DNA of 64,000 nt from Chitinophaga rupis. GTDB lineage: Bacteria; Bacteroidota; Bacteroidia; Chitinophagales; Chitinophagaceae. Location: the NCBI RefSeq assembly GCF_900109685.1, contig NZ_FOBB01000001.1:558001-622000 (forward strand). Direction: 5' to 3'. A model generated the notes under the pieces. That model saw only the letters and a list, made by a program, of their open reading frames with translations, was not told where the DNA came from and ran no database searches. Positions 57,635 to 64,000 of this stretch are shown in pieces; positions within the stretch are counted from its first letter, which is position 1, and each line of letters starts with the position of its first letter. The translations under genes and the position numbers were made by a program.

Positions 57635-58462
57635 ATGAAAACAGCCAGCGCAACCGCCATTGGCGCAGCTGCCCTGCGGGCCGCCCACCAATTGTTAGAC
57701 GGCACTCCCAAACTGCTGCAGGATGAGGTAATATTAAAATTACTGGAGCCGGCAGTAATACAGCACATTCAGCACAACCCTGCCATTTATCAAATGCCGG
57801 AAGCCGCCAGGATGCGCACACACGTGGTGTTACGCAGCCGTTATACGGAAGATGTCCTGCAACAGGCATTTGATAAAGGAATACGGCAATATATAATATT
57901 AGGTGCCGGATTTGATACGTTTGCTTACCGGCAGCCGGTATGGGCTAAGGACCTGCATATTTTTGAAATAGACCATCCTGATAGCCAGGCGCAAAAACGC
58001 AACAGGCTGGCACAAACCGGCATTAGCCTCCCTCCTAATCTTAGCTTTGTACCGGTTGATTTTGAAACCTCTTCTATTAAAAACGTTTTACAACAAACAT
58101 TGTTCGATCTTAATGCACCGGTATTTATTGCCTGGCTGGGTGTGCTCACTTATCTTACCATGGAGGCTATTGATGCTACGCTGAGCTTTATAGGCGCTTT
58201 GGCAACAGGTACAGAGCTGGTGCTTACCTTTTCCCAGCAGAAAAACGCTGATTATTTTTCTAACCTTAGCCAAAGGGCCGCTGACCTGGGCGAGCCCTGG
58301 ATCACGCATTTTACGCCGGAAGCGCTGGAACAGAAGCTGCGGCAGCACGGATTTACAACGGTATCCTTTTTTACACCGGAACAGGCGGCTAAGTACTTTG
58401 CCGGCCGTACAGATGGTTTGCAGCCACCGCGGCGGGCCTCTATTGTACATGCAGTGGTGTAG
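57635..58462 (+). CDS. LCM-type class I SAM-dependent methyltransferase
   Basis: 275 residues. The SAM-binding motif is ILGAGFDTFAYR (about 89-100), followed by the acidic strand IFEIDHPDSQ (about 109-118). Both fit the leucine-carboxyl-methyltransferase-like group (often annotated as TIGR00027), whose bacterial members methylate small molecules of unknown identity. No transmembrane segment is visible. The 14-bp direct repeats close to its start suggest specific control. A terminator follows the gene. Confidence 0.88.
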   Translation: MKTASATAIGAAALRAAHQLLDGTPKLLQDEVILKLLEPAVIQHIQHNPAIYQMPEAARMRTHVVLRSRYTEDVLQQAFDKGIRQYIILGAGFDTFAYRQPVWAKDLHIFEIDHPDSQAQKRNRLAQTGISLPPNLSFVPVDFETSSIKNVLQQTLFDLNAPVFIAWLGVLTYLTMEAIDATLSFIGALATGTELVLTFSQQKNADYFSNLSQRAADLGEPWITHFTPEALEQKLRQHGFTTVSFFTPEQAAKYFAGRTDGLQPPRRASIVHAVV

Positions 58463-58484
58463 CCTTGCTGCCGGACAGCAGCTA

Positions 58485-58535
58485 CAGCATGGTTGTGCCG
58501 GACACCAGTAGCCCGGCATGCTGCAAAAATTTTTT
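58485..58535 (+). terminator. Terminator of the methyltransferase gene
   Basis: CAGCA...TGCCGG (58485-58489, 58496-58501) pairs with CCGGCA-TGCTG (58513-58523), with a six-base bulge on the left side. CAAAAATTTTTT follows. Confidence 0.65.
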
Positions 58536-58593
58536 CTTAAATTAAGGGTGATATCTCCCCTTTTGCTGACACTATTATATAAAACCAATAGTT

Positions 58594-59124
58594 ATGCAGG
58601 AACAAGCAGCGCAAGCATTAACAGATCTTTACCGGGACACCTTTCCCCAGGTAGCCCGCGTTGTACAGCAGCTGGGTGGCGACCTGGAAACCGCCAAAGA
58701 CCTCTTTCATGATGCCCTGGTTATTTACATGGAAAAACAGCAGCAGCAAAAGCTGCACATCCAGGTATCTGCCAAAGCTTACCTGGTGGGCATCACCAAA
58801 ATATTATGGCTGCGCAAATTTAAAACCGATAGCCGCCGGCAGCCGCTGGATGATCATATAACAGACGCCTACAGCATACCGGAAGATTTTTATACGCCGG
58901 TACCGGAAAAAGGCCGCTCTCTGATGCAATACCTGCAAACAGCCGGCAGGAAATGTATGCAGCTGTTACAGGCATTCTATTATGAGCAGCACTCCATGCA
59001 GGAGATTGCAGAAAAGTTCCATTACAAAACCATCCACTCTGCCACCGTGCAGAAATACAAGTGCCTGGAAAAAGTTCGCGATCACATTAAAAGCAGCGCC
59101 GCTTATGAGGAAGTTATTGGATGA
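58594..59124 (+). CDS. RNA polymerase sigma-70 family factor
   Basis: 176 residues. Region 2-like helices (LTDLYRDTFPQVARVVQQLG to AKDLFHDALVIYMEK, about 9-48) and a region 4-like helix-turn-helix (QEIAEKFHYKTIHSATVQKYKC, about 138-158) are present. The sequence is further from classic ECF factors than the one at 36.8 kb. Its end overlaps the next small gene by 20 bp, and clpP follows 11 bp after that, so the three should be co-expressed. The partner small protein may control it. Confidence 0.83.
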   Translation: MQEQAAQALTDLYRDTFPQVARVVQQLGGDLETAKDLFHDALVIYMEKQQQQKLHIQVSAKAYLVGITKILWLRKFKTDSRRQPLDDHITDAYSIPEDFYTPVPEKGRSLMQYLQTAGRKCMQLLQAFYYEQHSMQEIAEKFHYKTIHSATVQKYKCLEKVRDHIKSSAAYEEVIG

Positions 59125-59365
59125 AGCACAGTATATTGACCAGTACCTGCTGCAGGCCATGAGCACAGAAGACAAACTGCTGTTTCAGGCGCAAATGCTT
59201 ACCAATAGCGCTTTGCAGGAAAATGTGCAGGCGCAGTCACAGGCGCATCAGCTCATACGCTCACTGGGCCGGGCCGCAAAACGGCAGCAGCTGCAAACCA
59301 TCTTCGATAACCTGTGCGCCACAGATCCTGCCTTCCAGGCAGCACTCAACTCTATTTTTAAATAA
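59105..59365 (+). CDS. Small soluble protein resembling the N-terminus of Bacteroidota anti-sigma-like proteins
   Basis: 86 residues from ATG 59105, overlapping the sigma gene by 20 bp. Earlier in-frame starts would lie deep in the sigma gene and read as nonsense. The sequence [20 protein letters not shown] followed by [20 protein letters not shown] is the helical pattern seen at the start of many anti-sigma-like proteins in this phylum (IxxYLxGxLSPEExxxFExxLLxDPxL). Here the transmembrane and outer parts are missing. I infer a cytosolic partner of the sigma factor or an adaptor for the ClpP encoded next. Confidence 0.7.
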   Translation: MRKLLDEAQYIDQYLLQAMSTEDKLLFQAQMLTNSALQENVQAQSQAHQLIRSLGRAAKRQQLQTIFDNLCATDPAFQAALNSIFK

Positions 59366-59376
59366 AATTTATTGCC

Positions 59377-59982
59377 ATGCTAATACCAACCGTATTGGAT
59401 AGCGCCACCCGTGGCGCCTATGATATCTATAGCCTGCTCTTAAAGGAACGGATCATTTTTTTAGGCGCCGGCATTGATGACCAGGTAGCCAACCTGGTAG
59501 TGGCGCAGCTGCTATTCCTGGATAGTGAGAACCATTATCCCGTGCGCTTATACGTTCACTGCCCCGGTGGCAGCGTGTATGCCGGCCTGGCTATTTATGA
59601 TACCATGAAAAGTATGAAATCGCCCGTTTCCACAGTAGCAGTAGGTTTTACCGGCAGCATGGGCACCGTAATACTTACTGCCGGCGCAGCGGGCCAGCGC
59701 TATGCCCTGCCCAATGCCACTATTCATATGCACCCCACCAGTGGAGGCGCTAAAGGTTATACGGAAGATGTGAGTATTGCCTACCGGGAACAGGAACGCC
59801 TGCAGAACCGTTTGTTCCAAATCATCGGACAGCATTCCGGTCATACCCGGGATGAGATTGAAGAAACTTTCAGAAGGGATAAGTTTATGAATGCAATCGA
59901 AGCCAAAGATTTTGGGCTGGTAGATGAAGTGCTGGGCAATGCTGCTGAGCTGCAGCTACCAGCTAAACTGGCAGCTACCTGA
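59377..59982 (+). CDS. clpP: ATP-dependent Clp protease proteolytic subunit (ClpP paralogue)
   Basis: 201 residues, normal ClpP length. The catalytic triad is Ser94 (GSMG), His119 (HMHP) and Asp168 (RRDKF), with exactly the spacing of E. coli ClpP (97/122/171). It forms tetradecameric proteolytic chambers fed by ClpX- or ClpA/C-type ATPases. No clpX or trigger-factor gene is adjacent, unlike the housekeeping clpP locus. Its place behind a sigma factor and a small anti-sigma-like gene suggests a dedicated copy for regulated proteolysis; that is inference. Confidence 0.92.
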   Translation: MLIPTVLDSATRGAYDIYSLLLKERIIFLGAGIDDQVANLVVAQLLFLDSENHYPVRLYVHCPGGSVYAGLAIYDTMKSMKSPVSTVAVGFTGSMGTVILTAGAAGQRYALPNATIHMHPTSGGAKGYTEDVSIAYREQERLQNRLFQIIGQHSGHTRDEIEETFRRDKFMNAIEAKDFGLVDEVLGNAAELQLPAKLAAT

Positions 59983-60009
59983 TGCTCCTTCCGCCATTAA
60001 GGGAAAAAC

Positions 60010-60035
60010 ATAAGCCGGAGGGGGCCCCGGCTTAT
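60010..60035 (+). terminator. Hairpin after clpP
   Basis: Perfect 9-bp stem ATAAGCCGG/CCGGCTTAT around AGGGGGCC (60010-60018 with 60027-60035). No T-run follows, so efficiency is uncertain. Confidence 0.5.
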
Positions 60036-60151
60036 AAGGTGAAAAATATTGATCTTGGTTAATGACAATTGTTCACATAACATACGTTTTCGTGATCAAT
60101 ACCTACTTTTTACTTACAGGTTTCGGTTTGCCCTGCATTTGTTATATGATA

Positions 60152-60595
60152 TCATGCAGCTACCGGCTGCACTTTTACCGTTTTATGATCATCAGCCTCG
60201 TATAGCAGGATGCCTATAAAGCCCAGCACAATAAAAAAGATATTAAACACCAGGTGCTGATCCCAGTTCATGCTTTGCAGCACGCCCCCGCAGGAGCAGG
60301 GAATAAAATCACTGAACTTCAGGATGGCAATAATATACGCGGTGAACATGGTCATGAGGCTGAAAGCCGCATAAAACCCTACCAGGGCCCATTTAGGAAC
60401 GGTTAGTAACACCACTACTACCAGCTCAATTGCGGGGATACCCCAGGCTACCCAACGGGCAAAAGCAGTAAGCAGGGGCGATTTCCCCAGCTCCGCGCTG
60501 AAGTTCTCATAGTCTATGAGTTTATTGACACTTGCATAAATGAAGAGCACAATAAACAGGTAAGCAATAATATCTACGACTGTTTTTCTTTTCAT
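60152..60595 (-). CDS. MauE/DoxX-like redox-associated membrane protein
   Basis: A 147-residue inner-membrane protein with four hydrophobic segments (about 8-24, 52-68, 72-94 and 113-132). The conserved PCSCGGVL motif lies between helices 3 and 4 (about 98-105). MauE relatives help disulfide formation or maturation of periplasmic redox proteins. No methylamine-dehydrogenase genes are nearby. The promoter region has a perfect palindrome, so it may be regulated. Confidence 0.83.
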   Translation of the reverse strand: MKRKTVVDIIAYLFIVLFIYASVNKLIDYENFSAELGKSPLLTAFARWVAWGIPAIELVVVVLLTVPKWALVGFYAAFSLMTMFTAYIIAILKFSDFIPCSCGGVLQSMNWDQHLVFNIFFIVLGFIGILLYEADDHKTVKVQPVAA

Positions 60596-60616
60596 AGGGG
60601 ATCTGTTGACAATCTT

Positions 60617-60638
60617 TTGGCTATAGCCAATAAATGTA
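60617..60638 (-). promoter_or_regulatory. Putative promoter with perfect 14-bp palindrome before the MauE-like gene
   Basis: The minus strand carries TACATTTA (60631-60638, one base from TAnnTTTG), directly followed by TTGGCTATAGCCAA (60617-60630), a perfect palindrome. It covers the expected transcription start, 22 bp before the ATG. Confidence 0.5.
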
Positions 60639-60805
60639 AAAATAATAATTTATTCTCTGGTTAATCTGGCGTTAAATACTGTAGCTGAGTACGCCCATTG
60701 CTGTTAGTATCGGATTAACAATTGCATTAACGAATCATTATCCTGCTAAGTTTTTAAAAGCACGAAATTTATAGTGAGGAATTATATATGCATGTTTCGC
60801 ATCAC

Positions 60806-60839
60806 GCGGACAAAAACCGGATTTTCTTGTCCGGTTTTT
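60806..60839 (+). terminator. Terminator-like hairpin without an obvious upstream gene
   Basis: AAAAACCGGA (60812-60821) pairs perfectly with TCCGGTTTTT (60830-60839), giving a rightward terminator. An alternative 7-bp stem CGGACAA/TTGTCCG (60807-60813 with 60827-60833) excludes it. No rightward gene lies between clpP (ends 59982) and this site. The gap 60596-60930 otherwise holds no convincing gene. Confidence 0.5.
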
Positions 60840-60930
60840 CCATTTATACCATCGCCCCCTCACTTTCCTGCACATTTTGTACTTTACGTGATGGAATATC
60901 TAAACCATTCATATTTTACGCCTGCGGCAT

Positions 60931-61665
60931 ATGGACATAAAAGTAATCCCGGTTGCGCTGGCTGATATACAGCCGCTGCGCAGCTTATTTTTGCATGAAA
61001 GTAACTTCCAGTTTATTTATGATAAGTGCCACCTGTATGACTGGGCAGATACTTACCTGTTCCTGGTAAATGGGCAAAAGGTAGGTTACGGCGCCGTGTG
61101 GGGCCAAAGCAGGAGAGAGGACCGGGATGCCATTTTTGAATTTTACATCCTGCCGCCTTTCCGTGAAAAAGCCAATTATATTTTCCCGGAGCTCCGGGCC
61201 GCTTGCGGCGCTACTTTTATTGAATGCCAGAGTAATGATACGCTGATAACAGCCATGCTTTATGAGTATGCGCAGAACATTAATGCAGAAGCTATTTTAT
61301 TTGAAGAACATTACACCACGCACCTGCAGGTACCTGGGGTGATCTTCGGCAAAAAACGGCTTGAAGATCCTAACAGGTACAACGTCGGCAATTATACTTT
61401 AGAAATGGATGGTGAAGAAGTGGCCGAAGGCGGGCTAATGCTGAACTACAACCTGCCTTATGCAGACATTTACATGAGCGTGAAAGAAGGCATGCGGCAA
61501 AAAGGATTGGGCAGCTTAATTGTACAGGAGCTAAAAAAAGAAGCCTACCTACTGGGCCGGGTACCGGCTGCCCGTTGTAACATTAAGAACCAGGCCTCCA
61601 AAGCCACCTTGCTGAAAGCCGGTTTAAAGTGTTGTGGTTTTGTATTAAAAGGGTCCCTCTCCTGA
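60931..61665 (+). CDS. GNAT-family N-acetyltransferase
   Basis: 244 residues. The C-terminal third has the acetyl-CoA-binding motif of GNAT enzymes, GMRQKGLGSLIVQELKKEAY (about 188-207), then a terminal strand-helix pair (CNIKNQASKATLLKAGL). The N-terminal half looks like a second, degenerate GNAT-like fold (DTYLFLVNGQKVGYGAVWG). The acceptor substrate is unknown. It precedes the Rhs gene in the same direction by 131 bp, but that gene has its own promoter. Confidence 0.85.
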   Translation: MDIKVIPVALADIQPLRSLFLHESNFQFIYDKCHLYDWADTYLFLVNGQKVGYGAVWGQSRREDRDAIFEFYILPPFREKANYIFPELRAACGATFIECQSNDTLITAMLYEYAQNINAEAILFEEHYTTHLQVPGVIFGKKRLEDPNRYNVGNYTLEMDGEEVAEGGLMLNYNLPYADIYMSVKEGMRQKGLGSLIVQELKKEAYLLGRVPAARCNIKNQASKATLLKAGLKCCGFVLKGSLS

Positions 61666-61739
61666 TTTTTTATTAATACGTACGTTTTTTACAAAAAACC
61701 TATATTGCAACCCTGAATATGCTTATTGTATAGTAACCA

Positions 61740-61747
61740 TATCTTTG
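61740..61747 (+). promoter_or_regulatory. -7 element of the Rhs gene
   Basis: TATCTTTG, a perfect TAnnTTTG, 49 bp before the ATG at 61797. A -33 TTTG is not evident. Confidence 0.5.
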
Positions 61748-61796
61748 TCTTGTTCCCAATATCTACGAAATGTCATTGTGAGTTAAAACTTAAACA

Positions 61797-64000
61797 ATGC
61801 TGTTAACCAACAAACATTTTACACCCGTAATAGGCCTGGACATCCATATCGTGATCCTGTTAGGCTTTCCTATTCCCCTGCCGCATCCATACATCGGTTT
61901 TGTAGTAGATCCGATGGATTATATTCCATTCATTGGCGCTACTACTAAAATTAATCATGTACCCCGCGGTAAGAGCGATACCTCCGGTATTTTTATAATC
62001 CTCTTTCATATTCCCATGGGCGGGCCTTTTCTGCTGGCGCCTATGATAGGGCATGATTCTGTGAACTTCTTTGGCAGCCAGACCACTAAAGTGGAAGGCA
62101 ACTTAATGAGCCCCTCCGGTCATATGCTAATGACCTGTAACGATATTGGCATTCCGCTTTCTTTGCAGCCCGGCAAAAAAATGAAGCCCATTCCCAGCAT
62201 GTACCTGCCTACTTCCTTTTCCATACCACTTTCTTTTGGCAAACCGGTAATGGTAGGCGGCCCCTATGTGCCGGATTGGGCGGGCGCTTTACTGAACCTG
62301 GTCATGAGCTTTGGATTTGGTGCTTTAATGAAAGGTGTTGGAAAGCTGGGTAAAAAAGCGCTCACTAAATTCAATCATGCACTTAAAGGGAAGCTGGGCA
62401 GTAATAAGCTTAGCAAGTTCCTGTGTAAAAAAGGCTTTGAACCAGTAGACCTGGTGCAGGGCATTGTGATCTATGATGGAACGGATTTTGAGCTGGCCGG
62501 CCCTATTCCACTGCGCTGGGAACGTTCCTGGAACAGTGACAGTAAGCATAATGGGGTATTAGGCCATGGCACACATTTCAGCTATGACCTGCGCGTACAA
62601 TCTTTTGAGCAGGACCATGCAACCGTTGTATTGCTGGGCGATGGCCGCAGCGCAGTATTTGAAGCCCTGCCTTATGCAGGCAACATGGATTATAACCGGC
62701 ATGAAAAGCTAACGCTTACCCGCACAGATATAGATGAATTTCAATTGCAGGATCATAGTGAGCGGTTGTATTATAACTTCCGCAAAGTTCACCCGACGGA
62801 TAAACAGTATCGTTTATATTCCATCTGCAATGAAGCCGGTTTCCTCATCAGCTTTCACTACAATAGCAAAGGAGAGCTGGTACGGGTGATTGACAGCGCC
62901 GGGCGGCACCTGCACATTACCAACGATGATGCAGGCCGCATGACCAGTGTAACTGCCCGGCACCGCGGTGCAGAACAGGTGATGATCCGTTACGGCTACA
63001 ATGAAGCCGGCGACCTGGCAGCCATCACAGATGCGTTGGATCAAACCACCCGCATCCAATACCGCAACCATTTAATGGTAGCCAAAACAGACCGTAACGG
63101 ACAGAGTTTCTATTGGGAATACGATCATAAGGGCCGTTGCGTACATACCTGGGGCGATGATGGGATCCTGGAAGGATGGCTGGAATATCATCCGGAAAAA
63201 GGTTATAATCTTATCACCAATTCATTGGGCAAAAGCACGGCTTATTATTATACACCTGATTTTGTAGTTACACAGATCAAAGATCCATTGGGTAATTCCC
63301 GCTTCCTTGAATACACAGAAGATTTTGAGATCTACCGTGAGATAGATGAAGAAGCCAATGTAACCGGCTATAGCTATGATGAATGGGGCAACATTACCCG
63401 TGTCACCCAGCCGGATGGCAGCGCCTATACGTTTAATTATGATGAGGAGCAGCGCTTAACATTAGTGAGTGATCCGCAGGGCGCCAGCCGCACTTACATT
63501 TATTACAAAAAAGGATCCTGCAAAGGGCTGCTGCATACCATTACAGAAGCAGACGGCCGCATTTCTATCTACCGGTATAACAGCCAGAACCTGCTGAGCA
63601 AAATAGAAGATGAGCAGGACAAACAATCCTTGCTGGAATACGATGCCGATCATAACCTCATTGCATTAACGCTGCCGGATGGCGGCCACTCCACCTGGAC
63701 CTATGATGCCTGGGGACGCTGTATAAAATCAAGCAATCCGCTGCAGCAGGAACAATATATCCGTTATGATGCGCTGGGCCGTGCTACGGAAATTAATTTA
63801 GCAGATGGCAACCAGGTACAGCTGCAATACAACGCATATGACGAAGTGCTGCAGGCCCGCGATAAATACCATAACGTACGTTTTGCCTACACGCCCCTGG
63901 GCAGCCTGAAAATGCGGGAAGAGAACGGCGTAAAGCTGCACTTCATATATAATAAGGAAGAACAGCTGACAGGTTTGGTGAATGAGCATGGAGAAACTTA
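61797..64000 (+). CDS. Rhs/YD-repeat protein with N-terminal PAAR-like domain (cut by the window end)
   Basis: About 734 residues are visible; the frame is open to the last base. Residues 1-145 form a PAAR-like tip domain (PLPHPYIGFVVDPMDYIPFI, then HIPMGGPFLLAP, FFGSQTTKVEGN and VMVGGPYVPDW). A short glycine- and lysine-rich linker (about 165-210) leads to the DUF6531-like entry of Rhs cores (EPVDLVQGIVIYDGTDFELA with PIPLRWERSW, about 214-248). YD repeats follow from about 330 on (YDEWGNITRVTQPDGSAYTF, YDAWGRCIKSS, YDALGRATEINLADG). Such proteins build a hollow shell around a C-terminal toxin loaded on a type VI or related contractile needle. The toxin tip and immunity gene must lie to the right of the window. 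Confidence 0.9.
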   Translation, partial: MLLTNKHFTPVIGLDIHIVILLGFPIPLPHPYIGFVVDPMDYIPFIGATTKINHVPRGKSDTSGIFIILFHIPMGGPFLLAPMIGHDSVNFFGSQTTKVEGNLMSPSGHMLMTCNDIGIPLSLQPGKKMKPIPSMYLPTSFSIPLSFGKPVMVGGPYVPDWAGALLNLVMSFGFGALMKGVGKLGKKALTKFNHALKGKLGSNKLSKFLCKKGFEPVDLVQGIVIYDGTDFELAGPIPLRWERSWNSDSKHNGVLGHGTHFSYDLRVQSFEQDHATVVLLGDGRSAVFEALPYAGNMDYNRHEKLTLTRTDIDEFQLQDHSERLYYNFRKVHPTDKQYRLYSICNEAGFLISFHYNSKGELVRVIDSAGRHLHITNDDAGRMTSVTARHRGAEQVMIRYGYNEAGDLAAITDALDQTTRIQYRNHLMVAKTDRNGQSFYWEYDHKGRCVHTWGDDGILEGWLEYHPEKGYNLITNSLGKSTAYYYTPDFVVTQIKDPLGNSRFLEYTEDFEIYREIDEEANVTGYSYDEWGNITRVTQPDGSAYTFNYDEEQRLTLVSDPQGASRTYIYYKKGSCKGLLHTITEADGRISIYRYNSQNLLSKIEDEQDKQSLLEYDADHNLIALTLPDGGHSTWTYDAWGRCIKSSNPLQQEQYIRYDALGRATEINLADGNQVQLQYNAYDEVLQARDKYHNVRFAYTPLGSLKMREENGVKLHFIYNKEEQLTGLVNEHGET

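Noticed and set aside
1..64000. tRNA, rRNA and tmRNA genes
   Set aside because: I read the gaps for T-loop (GTTCnAnnC) and rRNA-like sequence and found none that fold; a covariance search could still find a diverged one.

Overview
The window looks like chromosomal DNA of a Bacteroidota bacterium close to Chitinophaga. The signs are TonB-dependent receptors, a SusC/SusD pair, type IX secretion sorting domains of both the A and B kind, a two-catalytic-domain GH18 chitinase, and promoters with the Bacteroidota -7 element TAnnTTTG. I see no tRNA, rRNA, CRISPR array or insertion sequence. One gene, an Rhs protein, is cut by the right edge.

Layout. 0.3-4.2 kb: a TonB receptor and a TauE/SafE permease that share a promoter-operator arrangement. 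4.3-8.1 kb: fumarase, a crotonase, an outer-membrane protein and a stand-alone B12-binding domain, all leftward. 8.4-15.9 kb: housekeeping genes (glnS, gltX, polysaccharide deacetylase, lipoprotein, tatD, asparaginase). 16.1-24.6 kb: a type IX secreted PKD-like protein, two AraC regulators around a 0.7-kb non-coding stretch, an MGH1-like glycosidase and a bestrophin. 24.6-26.0 kb: a gene-free stretch with three 185-bp tandem repeats and a ten-unit octamer array. 26.0-36.7 kb: secreted degradative enzymes (GH127, dual GH18, GH16-CBM6, metalloprotease with a beta/gamma-crystallin domain). 36.8-47.3 kb: an ECF sigma factor, then a seven-gene reductive pyrimidine-catabolism operon that runs from uptake of the base to acetyl-CoA. 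47.4-56.9 kb (leftward): SusC, SusD, an FG-GAP/ASPIC-UnbV protein and a vanadium-haloperoxidase/PAP2 protein. 57.6-61.7 kb: an LCM-type methyltransferase, a sigma factor-small protein-ClpP cassette, a MauE-like membrane protein and a GNAT protein. 61.8 kb to the end: an Rhs/YD-repeat protein with an N-terminal PAAR-like domain.

How the genes work together. preT/preA, hydA and the ureidopropionase reduce and open uracil or thymine. The class III aminotransferase and the CoA-acylating dehydrogenase then carry the beta-amino acid to acetyl- or propionyl-CoA, and an NCS1 carrier imports the base. The CAZyme block would attack fungal or arthropod material (chitin, beta-glucan, arabinosides, protein) outside the cell.

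The most unusual structure is not a gene. Many intergenic gaps hold arrays of degenerate 7-bp words (AATTCGT, AGTTGGC and GTCCATG families) or 8-bp words (CATnTGCA and CCTTAATA families). They usually face each other as inverted arms across a 50-420 bp spacer, and one has become part of the 3' end of preT. These are the best candidate here for an undescribed repeat system.
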